Positions 46,029 to 56,829 are shown, counted from the first letter of the stretch. The stretch is 64,000 nucleotides of DNA from Ryuthela nishihirai (GCA_038380435.1 JAWZYU010000005.1:37842001-37906000); one strand, 5' to 3'. Numbers and translations are program-made. Notes: generated from the sequence alone by a model not told the origin.

Positions 46029-46065
46029 GTTCTATACGGGGCTTATGATAAGCCCCGTATAGAAC
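46029..46065. repeat. 17-bp perfect inverted repeat, 3-base loop
   Basis: GTTCTATACGGGGCTTA and TAAGCCCCGTATAGAAC around TGA. In RNA this would be a very stable stem within the intron. Confidence 0.85.
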
Positions 46066-46223
46066 TACTAACATTTATTTCCACGAGAGGAGCTTACGAA
46101 ATAGCGATATGTGATGAGATATAACGTAAATGTACGAATAGCAGCTTGGGCAACAATTTTTTGCTTGTGTCCGATACAATTTGAGTACAAGCTTATATAA
46201 AAGCCCAAGGTGTAACGTATATA

Positions 46224-46344
46224 AACCTTCGTGTCACGTGACACGAAGGTTGCCAATCACTAATTTCTAAAAAAATCATTGCCAGATATTTTTTCCGAAT
46301 TCTGTAATTAACCATAGTGTTCGGATATTTTTTTTGAGCGACTG
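46224..46344. mobile_element. MITE family 1, left end missing
   Basis: Shares gtgtcacgtgacacgaaggt and the right terminal repeat (ttttttgagcgactg, then TA). The left arm is replaced so that a 28-bp perfect palindrome (46224-46251) results. Confidence 0.85.
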
Positions 46345-46981
46345 TACCTATTCAACCCAAAAAGAATATTTCATTTTTCTTTTAAAAAGAAAAAAAGTTG
46401 GATTTTTTTCCACCCACCTCTGGGTTTAAGATGGCAAATCGTTGCTGTCAGCATAAATTTAGCATAAACTTCTTGATCTATGAAGATTAAGAAGATTCAC
46501 CAAACTTTTTTATTTTCTAGGTTAAACTGATCGTTTGCATTATTCGTTTAAAATTTAGCCATTTTCATAATTTTCCGCCATTAGAGCGCGCTATTAAAAC
46601 TATTCAGAAAAGTACGAATTCTATCATTTCGTCATACCTAGTAATCCAAAACAGCATTTTTTAATTATTTCTTAATTATTATATTTAAATGTTTGCAGGC
46701 GGGCAGAAGCCTAACTAAACATTAGATCGTATTGTTTTAACAAGCTAAAAAACAGACAGAAACTACAGTATTTGATTAAATAAACTGTTGCCTCTGTGTT
46801 TTACTTTTACACTAATGGAATTAGCTTTCCTTAGACTACAGTCGTCAATGCGTTTGACTGATCGCATTTTATTCTTATAAGGGCAAATGCGATCGAGTAT
46901 GGTTTATCAAAAAGTTGTTTATGTTATGAAATAATTCATATTATTTGTTGGTTTAAAGAATCATTTGTTTTTACTTTTCAG

Positions 46982-47072
46982 CTATGTGCGGGAAAACAAA
47001 GAATCTAATATGGCCATTGTAGAAATTCAGATGGTATCTGGTTATGTGCCAGTGAAAGAATCTCTTCAAAAG
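46982..47072 (+). CDS. A2M/TEP exon, receptor-binding domain
   Basis: Completes the Ser codon and encodes residues 387-416. The acceptor is ttacttttcag ending at 46981 and the donor gtaagt at 47073. It reads SYVRENKESNMAIVEIQMVS then GYVPVKESLQK. The SNMAIVE-x-x-MVSGY-x-P block is one of the strongest A2M receptor-domain signatures. Human A2M uses two Lys four residues apart in this helix (K-P-T-V-K) for receptor binding. Here K411 aligns with the first, and the next Lys (K416) is five residues on. Confidence 0.95.
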
Positions 47073-47114
47073 GTAAGTTTTATATCGTTATATAGATATA
47101 AATAAATAACCTAT

Positions 47115-50036
47115 CAAGCAGCTGCTTGCCACAGAGTTCTGACAGGAGCCTGTCCGTTCAATGCGCAATAGACAAAGGCAGCTGCTTGTCACATAAGTCT
47201 GACAGGAACCCGTCAATTTAATGCGCCACAGAGAAGAGCAGCTGCTTGCCAAAAAAATCTGACAGGAGCCTGTCTATTTAATGCGACATATAGAAAGGAA
47301 GCTGCTTGCCACAAACATCTGACAGGAGCCTGTCAGTTTAATGCGCCATAGAGAAAGGGAGCTGCTTGCCACAAACATCTGACAGGAGCCTGTCAGTTTA
47401 ATGCGCCATAGAGAAAGGGAGCTGCTTGCCACAAACATTTGACAGGAGCCTGTCAGTTTAATGCGCCATAGAGAAAGGAAGCTGCTTGCCACAAACATCT
47501 GACAGGAGCCTGTCAGTTTAATGCGCCATAGAGAAAGGGAGCTGCTTGCCACAAACATCTGACAGGAGCCTGTCAGTTTAATGCGCCATAGAGAAAGGAA
47601 GCTGCTTGACACAAACATCTGACAGGAGCCTGTCAGTTTAATGCGCCGAAGAGAAAGGGAGCTGCTTGCCACAAACATCTGACAGGAGCCTGTCAGTTTA
47701 ATGCGCCATAGAGAAAGGAAGCTGCTTGCCACAAACATCTGACAGGAGCCTGTCAGTTTAATGCGCCATAGAGAAAGGGAGCTGCTTGCCACAAACATCT
47801 GACAGGAGCCTGTCAGTTTAATGCGTCATAGAGAAAGGAAGCTGCTTGCCACAAACATCTGACAGGAGCCTGTCAGTTTAATGCGCCATAGAGAAAGGGA
47901 GCTGCTTGCCACAAACATCTGACAGGAGCCTGTCAGTTTAATGCGCCATAGAGAAAGGGAGCTGCTTGCCACAAACATCTGACAGGAGCCTGTCAGTTTA
48001 ATGCGCCATAGAGAAAGGAAGCTGCTTGCCACAAACATCTGACAGGAGCCTGTCAGTTTAATGCGCCATAGAGAAAGGGAGCTGCTTGCCACAAACATCT
48101 GACAGGAGCCTGTCAGTTTAATGCGCCATAGAGAAAGGGAGCTGCTTGCCACAAACATCTGACAGGAGCCTGTCAGTTCAATGCGCCATAGAGAAAGGAA
48201 GCTGCTTGCCACAAACATCTGACAGGAGCCTGTCAGTTTAATGCGCCATAGAGAAAGGGAGCTGCTTGCCACAAATATCTGACAGGAGCCTGTCAGTTTA
48301 ATGCGCCATAGAGAAAGGAAGCTGCTTGCCACAAACATCTGACAGGAGCCTGTCAGTTTAATGCGCCATAGAGAAAGGGAGCTGCTTGCCACAAACATCT
48401 GACAGGAGCCTGTCAGTTTAATGCGCCATAGAGAAAGGAAGCTGCTTGCCACAAACATCTGACAGGAGCCTGTCAGTTTAATGCGCCGTAGAGAAAGGGA
48501 GCTGCTTGCCACAAACATCTGACAGGAGCCTGTCAGTTTAATGCGCCGTAGAGAAAGGGAGCTGCTTGCCACAAACATCTGACAGGAGCCTGTCAGTTTA
48601 ATGCGCCGTAGAGAAAGGGAGCTGCTTGCCACAAACATCTGACAGGAGCCTGTCAGTTTAATGCGCCATAGAGAAAGGAAGCTGCTTGACACAAACATCT
48701 GACAGGAGCCTGTCAGTTTAATGCGCCGAAGAGAAAGGGAGCTGCTTGCCACAAACATCTGACAGGAGCCTGTCAGTTTAATGCGCCGAAGAGAAAGGGA
48801 GCTGCTTGCCACAAACATCTGACAGGAGCCTGTCAGTTTAATGCGCCATAGAGAAAGGGAGCTGCTTGCCACAAACATCTGACAGGAGCCTCTCAGTTCA
48901 ATGCGCCATAGAGAAAGGAAGCTGCTTGCCACAAACATCTGACAGGAGCCTGTCAGTTTAATGCGCCATAGAGAAAGGGAGCTGCTTGCCACAAATATCT
49001 GACAGGAGCCTGTCAGTTTAATGCGCCATAGAGAAAGGAAGCTGCTTGCCACAAACATCTGACAGGAGCCTGTCAGTTTAATGCGCCATAGAGAAAGGGA
49101 GCTGCTTGCCACAAACATCTGACAGGAGCCTGTCAGTTTAATGCGCCATAGAGAAAGGGAGCTGCTTGCCACAAACATCTGACAGGAGCCTGTCAGTTTA
49201 ATGCGCCATAGAGAAAGGAAGCTGCTTGCCACAAACATCTGACAGGAGCCTGTCAGTTTAATGCGCCGTAGAGAAAGGGAGCTGCTTGCCACAAACATCT
49301 GACAGGAGCCTGTCAATTTAATGCGCCGTAGAGAAAGGGAGCTGCTTGCCACAAACATCTGACAGGAGCCTGTCAGTTTAATGCGCCGTAGAGAAAGGGA
49401 GCTGCTTGCCACAAACATCTGACAGGAGCCTGTCAGTTTAATGCGCCATAGAGAAAGGAAGCTGCTTGACACAAACATCTGACAGGAGCCTGTCAGTTTA
49501 ATGCGCCGAAGAGAAAGGGAGCTGCTTGCCACAAACATCTGACAGGAGCCTGTCAGTTTAATGCGCCGTAGAGAAAGGGAGCTGCTTGCCACAAACATCT
49601 GACAGGAGCCTGTCAGTTTAATGCGCCATAGAGAAAGGGAGCTGCTTGCCACAAACATCTGACAGGAGCCTGTCAGTTTAATGCGCCATAGAGAAAGGAA
49701 GCTGCTTGACACAAACATCTGACAGGAGCCTGTCAGTTTAATGCGCCGAAGAGAAAGGGAGCTGCTTGCCACAAACATCTGACAGGAGCCTGTCAGTTTA
49801 ATGCGCCGTAGAGAAAGGGAGCTGCTTGCCACAAACATCTGACAGGAGCCTGTCAGTTTAATGCGCCGAAGAGAAAGGGAGCTGCTTGCCACAAACATCT
49901 GACAGGAGCCTGTCAGTTTAATGCGCCATAGAGGACTGTGAGGAAGGCGAGTCCTCAGCAGAAAGACAAACATCAATGCTTTACCGGGGGCTCGAACACA
50001 AATCCCTTCGATCAATCCCACTCGCTAACTATCTGC
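47115..50036 (-). mobile_element. SINE-B whose tail has expanded into a satellite
   Basis: The head is normal: gactgtgaggaaggcgagtc, cctcagcagaaagacaaaca, then a tRNA-like part with gggggctcgaacacaaatcc (complement of a weakened box B) up to about 50036. The tail, single in other SINE-B copies, is repeated 47 times before it. Confidence 0.85.
47121..49940 (+). repeat. Tandem array, 60 bp x 47, perfectly in register
   Basis: The unit gctgcttgccacaaacatct gacaggagcctgtcagttta atgcgccatagagaaaggga repeats every 60 bases without a single indel; the first three units are diverged. Variants (ccata/ccgta/ccgaa, aaggga/aaggaa, gcttgac, aaatatct) form a higher-order pattern. Since 60 is divisible by 3 and the minus strand has a stop-free frame, a 731-codon open frame results (47826-50021, minus), broken from a second of 174 codons by a variant (cgtcat at 47824-47829). 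Confidence 0.98.
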
Positions 50037-50595
50037 ATCTAATTACTCGCAAACCAATCTAACTTATATGGAATGCAAATTATAACTTTCTAGTTCCGAA
50101 TATTACGTATTTCATAATGAGAAGGAGGAAAAACAAAGTAAACTTTCGTTAAACATTGAGTAAGTGTGAAAAAATAATCTAATATCTTCCGGAAAAAATG
50201 ATGGAATCTCCTAGTTACGTGTCCTGTCACTCTAAACCTTTCAAATGATCAAAATCTCCTAAATATGGAGTCGATAGCGATCGTCTGTATTGCCATCAAA
50301 ACAGTGGGATTTCTTCTGGAGGCCTAATTCCGAAATGAGTTTCACGCAATCAGAACAATATTAATAAGATGAACATTATTAGAAAATTTTAAAATATATT
50401 TCTTAAAAAAATGTTACAAAAAAGAATAAAGTTGTCGATTTTCAAGGGTTTCCAAAATAAGATTTAAAAGAAAAATTTTCCGTTTTTATGATTACCACAA
50501 TTTTGATTTTGACCTGTATTATGTAAGGATTTAATCAATGTGTATTATATTTTTAGGTATTTGAGTGGTAAAATTTTGCAATCGTTTCTCTTTAG

Positions 50596-50670
50596 GTAAT
50601 GAATGATGAAACTGTTGGAGCCAAACGCAACGATTTCTCAAGCAACACTCTTGTTTTTTACTTTGATAAG
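50596..50670 (+). CDS. A2M/TEP exon, receptor-binding domain (25 codons)
   Basis: Residues 417-441, phase 0 at both ends. The acceptor is ttctctttag ending at 50595 and the donor gtaagt at 50671. It reads VMNDETVGAKRNDFSSNTLV then FYFDK, aligning with LERSNHVSRTEVSSNHVLIY/LDK of human A2M. It is small, but fixed by its phase, splice sites and homology. Confidence 0.92.
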
Positions 50671-50720
50671 GTAAGTAAAAGAATAAAAACAAAAAATTAT
50701 AGTTTCTAAGCATCTTTAGC

Positions 50721-51065
50721 TAGTTCCTATTCAGATCAGATGTTATCTCTTCAATTAGCTCCTATTCAGATCAGATGTTATCTCTTCAGTTAGCTCCTAT
50801 GCAGATCAGATGTTTTCTCTTCAGTTAGCTCCTATTCAGATCAGATGTTATCTCTTCAATTAGCTCCTATTCAGATCAGATGTTATCTCTTCAATTAGCT
50901 CCTATTCAGATCAGATATTATCTCTTCAATTAGCTCCTATTCAGATCAGATGTTATCTCTTCAATTAGCTCCTATTCAGATCAGATGTTATCTCTTCAAT
51001 TAGCTCCTATTCAGATCAGATGTATCTCTTCAATTAGCTCCTATTCAGATGTTATCTCTTCAGGT
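50721..51065 (+). repeat. Tandem array, 35 bp x about 10
   Basis: The unit tagctcctattcagatcaga tgttatctcttcaat recurs at 50721, 50756, 50791 and onward; the last two units carry small deletions. It begins 50 bp after the exon. Confidence 0.96.
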
Positions 51066-51149
51066 AGTTAGACTAGAATCATTCTATTCGCAAAGGTTTT
51101 TTTTTTAACTAAGCATCTCATACATTTGGACAAGTCAGTCCAATAGTAT

Positions 51150-51375
51150 CGAACAACACGCTTGTAATCTTAAGGCTGGTCAAGTTCGAGTCCCAGTTCT
51201 ACCAAAGCTGAGATTTCCACAAGTTTGTCACACCTGGGCCATGATGAGAAACATTATCCTTAAAATGTCAAGTCTTATTGTATTACAAAAAAATATGCAT
51301 GTTGAAAACCACGTTGGGTGGTATTGAGACCTATATTTCCATCTGCCCCTAGCAACTGTGTAGTAGAAGTTCTTT
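51150..51375 (+). mobile_element. SINE-A-like, very old
   Basis: Box B is recognisable (caagttcgagtcccagttct), then ctgagatttccacaag and later cacgttgggtggtattgaga; the remainder is barely alignable. Confidence 0.5.
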
Positions 51376-51665
51376 TTTTTTCTCCCAATCGGCCTTAAGC
51401 CTTCTTGTCACTGATAACAGTGGTCAACATTTGGAAATAATGTAAATTCTTATTTTGGTATGAGTCCCAGAGCTCAATTTATTTTTGAACGGAAATGAAG
51501 ACAACGAAACTGAAAATAGGATTGTGTGACGCAACAACTAAAAAATTGACAATAACTCTTTTAAAAGTGGAAGATTTAAGTGTTAGGATACAAAGAGTGC
51601 AGCGAATATTGGCGATCTGTCTTGGAGACGCAGAGAAATTTGACGATCGTGTTTAGCGAAAGGAT

Positions 51666-52197
51666 TTGGGTTGTTTTACCTCTGAGCGTCAGATTTTTTT
51701 TGCACACCATGGGCTAAATGGCCAGGTCACAAGGACCCCGAAGGCTCAGAGAAGGTTGGGGGAGGGGACCGAAGGAACAGCTGTTGGGAGATAGATGATA
51801 GCCTCCCGTCAAGGCCATCCAGCGTGTTCTTTAACGTTGGGTTGTTTTACCTCTGAGAGGCACTTTTTTGCATCGCATGGGCTAAATGGACAGGTCACAA
51901 GGACCCCGAAGGCTCAGAGAAGGTTGTGGGAAGGGACCCACTGAACAGCTGTTGGGAGACAAATGGTAATCTCCCATCAAGGCCATCCATCGTGTTGTTT
52001 AACGTGCACAGGGTATGGCTCTCCCACACACGGAACCACGACGGATTCCTTTCCAAGCCCATCGGTGTCCCATACTGATAGTGGACAGGGCGGGGAATTT
52101 TGCGGAGATAAATCTCAACGCTGACTCAGCGGGGACTCTAACTTGGGAACTACAGATTACGAGCCTGGCGCGCTACCGACTGAGCTATCCCCGCCCC
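51666..52197 (-). mobile_element. Two SINE-A copies joined head to tail
   Basis: 51666-51836 is a partial copy (tail side, to tgttctttaacg) directly followed by a complete copy 51837-52197 starting ttgggttgttttacctctga. Either the second copy inserted into the first and the remainder was lost, or a template switch occurred. Confidence 0.88.
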
Positions 52198-52658
52198 AGA
52201 GTGAAAGGAAGTTGGAGACCATTCTTAGGTGTGTAACAAAACTGAAGAACATATTTAGGTAACCGTGGCAGTTAAAAACCTTTCTTAAGTGTGCAGTTAA
52301 AACTGTAGACTGAGCTTAATAGAGCGAAGAACAGAAGAAAAATGTTCAAAAACGTCGATTTATTCCTATCAGATTTTGCTATGCTTCCTTTAGTTAAAAT
52401 AAGCATTTACTATAATTTTTCCTACCACTGTATTCTGTGAAGCGTATCATGGAATTATCCATGACACCTCATAGTTCATCCTGCTTGAGAATACAAATCT
52501 TTTTATTTACACTTCCCATCTGATTTGTCGACGTATTGTTTGCACTAGACAATGGAATTGACCACCTCAAATAATTTGCTTATGACAATAAAAAATAATC
52601 CACATTTGATATAATCTCTTTTCTTCATAGGAGAAATGTGGACTCTAGCTGATATAAA

Positions 52659-52960
52659 TTATCTCCGCAAAATATCCCGCCCTGCCCACGGTCAACAGGG
52701 GACACCGATGGGCTTGGAAAGGTCGCCGTCCGTCGGATGGGACGTTAAGCCGTGGCCCCGTGTGCGGAAGAGACATACCCTGTGCACGTTAAAGAACACG
52801 CTGGATGGCCTTGACGGGAGGCTTACCATCTGTCTCCCAACAGCTGTTCCAGTGGGTCCCCTCCCCGAACCTTCTCTGAGCCTTCGGGGTCCATGTGACC
52901 TGGCCATTTAGCCCATGGTGTGCAAAAAGTGCCGCTCAGAGGTAAAACAACCCAACCCAA
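52659..52960 (+). mobile_element. SINE-A, 5'-truncated, with 14-bp TSD
   Basis: Lacks the tRNA head (begins ttatctccgcaaaat) yet is flanked by perfect duplications ctagctgatataaa at 52645-52658 and 52961-52974. Truncation at the 5' end with an intact duplication is the signature of target-primed reverse transcription. Confidence 0.95.
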
Positions 52961-53582
52961 CTAGCTGATATAAAACGGAAATGAAACTTGGGCCAATCCA
53001 ACATACGAGTGGAAGGGTTAATAATTATTTGGATATAAATGTAAAATTATACGTTTAAATCATAAGTATTTTATAATGTTTCAAATCTTTGCTTATTTTT
53101 CCTGCGATAAGTTTGGAAATATGTAATACATGCAGAAAAAACTAGTCAGCAAAAAAATATTTTTGCAAGACCGCAAGATTTTAGATTCAAAACAAAAATC
53201 TATTTTTTATATATCCTTTTAATAATTATGTCCGGAAAAGATACTGAATTTGAATTAATATGGATAATAATTATGCTTGGGAAGAAATGTAAAGGGACTA
53301 TGCATCCTGTACGACACATGTGAAAAATTATCAGTCTTAGGTGCCAGTAAACGAGTTGGAAAGAAGTGAGCTCAGTTTCGGTATAAGAAATATGAAGTTC
53401 ACCTTAAACAACAAATTTGATATTCAGATTTATATAAATATTAAATTTGATATTCAATAAATATTAAATATGCACTCTCCTGCCAATGGTTCTTTGTCAT
53501 AATGGGAACTTCCATTACACTAAGTTTGTCAATGGTATTTGAGTGTTGGGTCAACTAGTCCCTGCCAACAAATACGGCAATT

Positions 53583-53952
53583 CACCAGTGCTAGCGCGCC
53601 AGGCTCGTAATCTGCAGTTCCCAGGTTCGAATCCCAGCTGGGTCAGCATTGACTTATCTCCGCAAAATTCCCCGCCCTGCCCACAGTCAGTAGGGGACAC
53701 CGATGGGCTTGGAAAGGCCGCCGTCCGTCGGATGGGACGTTAAGCCGTGGCCCCGTTTGCGGGAGAGCCATACCCTGTGCACGTTAAAGAACACGTTGGA
53801 TGGCCTTGACTGGAGACTACCATCTGTCTCCCAACAGCTGTTCCAGTGGGTCCCCTCCCCCAACCTTCTCTGAGCCTTCGGGGTCCATGTGACCTGGCCA
53901 TTTAGCCCATGATGTGCAAAAAAGTGCTGCTCAGAGGTAAAACAACCCAACT
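53583..53952 (+). mobile_element. SINE-A, slightly 5'-truncated
   Basis: Begins within box A (tagcgcgccaggctcgtaat), box B ggttcgaatcccagc, ends aaacaacccaac. Confidence 0.9.
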
Positions 53953-54485
53953 CGATATCTCCTATGAATACTCTTCTGTTACAGATAACTGCAACGCCTG
54001 AAGCATTTCATTTAGCCACTCAGAGTTCGTTCTGTGATCTCCCGCAGATACCACGTGCTTGTCATAGATGGTAATCATTTGCATACATCACTGGGCTTCA
54101 CTCATACAGACTGAGGTCAATCTAAGGGTAGGACAATTCCTATGTCGAGCAGTTATGAGCAACAGTTACATATGAAGAAATTTATATTAATGAATATATA
54201 GAGTATCATATTTTTTTTATAAAAAGTATATTTCCAGAAACATTAAGTAGGGAATACTCTTGGTATGAGAAGGGGGCAACAGAAATAAGTAAATGTCACT
54301 AACAATTATTAATTGTTTTAAGACTGAACGACTGTAGCAAAGCAAGTTAAAGCAAGTGAAAACAAATAAAGCGAGACTTCATTACAGGAGATTAGCAATG
54401 GATTCGTAATAGATGCCCCACATCTACGACTTGGCGTCCGAGTTATTTAGTGAGGGTTTGGTTATTCGGTTGTTTTACCTCTCAT

Positions 54486-54866
54486 GGGGGGCGGGGGGGT
54501 CTCAGTCGGTAGCGCGCCAGGCTCGTCATCTGTAGTTCCCAGGTTCGAGTCCCAGCTGGGTCAGCGTTAAAATTTATCTCCGCAGCATTCACGGTCAGTA
54601 GGGGACACCGATGGGCTTGGAAAGGCCGCCGTCCGTCGGATGGGACGTTAAGCCGTGGCACCGTGTGCGGGAGAGCCACACACTGTGCACGTTAAAGAAC
54701 ACGCTGGATGGCCTTGACGGCAGGCTACCATCTGTCTCCCAACAGCTGTTCCAGTGGGTTCCCTCCCCCAACTTTCTCTGAGCCTTCGGGGTCCATGTGA
54801 CCTGGCCATTTAGCCCATGGTGTGCAAAAAAGTGCCGCTCAGAGGTAAAACAACCCAACAACCCAA
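54486..54866 (+). mobile_element. SINE-A, first of a tandem pair
   Basis: Starts gggggcgggggggtctcagt. The flank cctctcat before it is repeated between the pair and after the second copy. A short deletion removes part of the head-proximal body (ctccgcagcattcacgg). Confidence 0.9.
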
Positions 54867-54874
54867 CCTCTCAT

Positions 54875-55260
54875 GGGGGGCGGGGGGGGGGTTCAGTCGG
54901 TAGTGCGCCAGGCTCGTCATCTGTAGTTCCCAGGTTCGAGTCCCATCTGAGTTAGCGTTGAGATTTATCTCCGCAAAACTCCCCGCCCTGCCCACGGTCA
55001 GTAGGGGACACCGATGGGCTTAGAAACGCCGCCGTCCTTCGGATGGGAAGTTAAGCCGTGGCCCCGTGTGCGGGAGAGCCACACACTGTGCACGTTAAAG
55101 AACACGCTGGATGACCTTGACGAGAAGCTACCATCTGTCTCCCAACAGTTGTTCCAGTAGGTCTCCTCCCCCTACCTTCTCTGAGACTTCGGGGTCCTTG
55201 TGACCTGGCCATTTAGCCCATGGTGGGCAAAAAAGTGCCGCTCAAAGGTAAAACAACCCA
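54875..55260 (+). mobile_element. SINE-A, second of a tandem pair
   Basis: Starts ggggggcggggggggggttc; several private changes show it is not an identical duplicate of the first copy. It ends aaaacaaccca and is followed by acctctcatc. Confidence 0.9.
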
Positions 55261-55535
55261 ACCTCTCATCAGGCCCAGATCTAGAAGGAAATCAAGAGGC
55301 AAGAAACACAATCGAACAGAAAAAACGTAAAGGGGGGGGAAGACAAGAGACTGTATTTCCAAAGCATTGTAACACTTTCCCCTCCATTTTATAGGTCTTT
55401 AACAATATTCTGAAAAATGCAAGACTTTAATTGCTTTTTGCCCTATACCCTTAGTAGCATTCTGAAATGGGGACATGACCCTCTTACCCCACCCCTAAAC
55501 CCGGCCCTGCTTCTGAGTGACATCTCTTTGCCCAC

Positions 55536-55830
55536 AAATGGCCAGGTCATAAGGACCTTAAGATCTCAGAAGTTGAGAAGGGGACCTGAGCAACTGTTAA
55601 GAGAGAGATGATAGCCTAGGGTCGTCCATCAATGTGTTCTTTAACATACACAGGGTATATCGCTCCTGCACATATGGGGCCACAACTCAAAGTCTCATCA
55701 GAAGGACGGCGGTCTTTCCAAGACCATCGGTGCCCCCCCCCCCTTTCTCACCCGAAGGCAGAACTGGGATCGGAGGAGAAAATGCTCAGTGTTGGCCCAA
55801 TTGTGACACAACCCACAGAAATTGCTACCT
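55536..55830 (-). mobile_element. SINE-A, old copy
   Basis: aatggccaggtcataaggac to ccaagaccatcggtgccccc is alignable, then decays; the head is not recognisable. Confidence 0.7.
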
Positions 55831-55947
55831 GGGGAATAGAGACACTGTATTGCTCGGAAATATATAAAATCAGGAAAACGAAATTTGACACTTCGTTTGC
55901 TATGAACAATTTCCAGAATTATAATGTGGGTTAAAAAAATTTAATAA

Positions 55948-56340
55948 ATACCCCCTCAAGCAGCTGCTTGCCACAGAGGTCTGACAGGAGCCTGTCAATT
56001 TATATGCCAGAGTAAAAGATCTGAGAAGATGGCAGGACCTCAGCAGAAAAACAACACACATCCATACCTTACCCGGGGCTCGAACCCAGGTCCCATAGAT
56101 CAGAAACCAAGCGCGCTAACCACTCGGCCACGGGACGGCCCGAAAATATAAATACCCCCTCAAGCAGCTGCTTGCCACAGAGATCTGACAGGAGCCTGTC
56201 AGTTTATATGCCACAGTAGAAGATCTGAGAGGATGGCAGGACCTCAGCAGAAAAACAACACACATCCATACCTTACCCGGGGCTCGAACCCAGGTCCCAT
56301 AGATCAGAAACCAAGCGCGCTAACCACTCGGCCACGGGCA
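55948..56340 (-). mobile_element. Two near-identical SINE-B copies in direct tandem (204-bp period)
   Basis: The copies start ataccccctcaagcagctg at 55948 and 56152. Both have heads with clear box B (complement GGGTTCGAGCCCCGGGTAAG) and box A (GGCCGAGTGGTTAGCGCGCT). Near identity over the whole unit including flank indicates recent tandem duplication, not two insertions. This is the best reference for full SINE-B structure. Confidence 0.92.
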
Positions 56341-56829
56341 TTAGCGACTGAGTTATTCCAATCCCCCCCCCCCCAAATGTTAAAGAGGTAGGGCCTGCAG
56401 CCACCCACCAAAACTTTCTCAGTTTAATTCTTGGAAACAATAGTGTAAATTCTAACTTTTATCATGTTCAAAATGAAAAATAAAAATTCTTAGACATAGG
56501 GAAATTTTAATTTTTGTTTTCCCCCAATTATTAATTTAAAAAATTTTATTTATGAGGTAACTATTTAAGAATCAAATAAGTGCTTCAAACTAATCATTAC
56601 AGTTGTTATTGTTCGTTTTGTCAACAACTTACCAATTCTACTTAGTATGTTTTCAATGCTCTGTAGCTTAAATAACGTTCTGTTCTTGAGGGGGAAAATA
56701 TCATTATTAAAGTTTTTCAGGGATTAATAAGCTATATTGGTTTATATTTTATTGCTTGTTGAATATTTTTTCTATCTTTTGGGTTGTAAAAAAAGTAAGC
56801 ATATGTTTATAAATCATTTTTCTTTACAG

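Larger units (their letters stand above)
45712..46981 (+). other. A2M/TEP intron (1.3 kb)
   Basis: Contains a 16-bp inverted repeat (45817-45863), a possible hAT left end near 45888 (gggggtactcaacgtggggt), a 17-bp hairpin (46029-46065) and MITE-1 copy 2. 46345-46981 is plain AT-rich sequence. Confidence 0.75.
47073..50595 (+). other. A2M/TEP intron, 80% satellite
   Basis: Of 3523 bp, 2820 are the 60-bp array; the rest is the SINE-B head (to about 50036) and about 560 bp of plain AT-rich sequence. Confidence 0.9.
50671..56829 (+). other. A2M/TEP intron (6.2 kb)
   Basis: Holds a 35-bp array and at least eight SINE copies. Nothing is recognised in 52198-52644, 52975-53570, 53953-54460, and 56341-56829 apart from a C run near 56363-56374. 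Confidence 0.8.

Noticed and set aside
47826..50021. Very long minus-strand open frame (731 codons)
   Set aside because: It lies wholly in the 60-bp satellite, whose length is a multiple of three. The frame is a by-product of periodicity, and no promoter or non-repetitive protein is attached.
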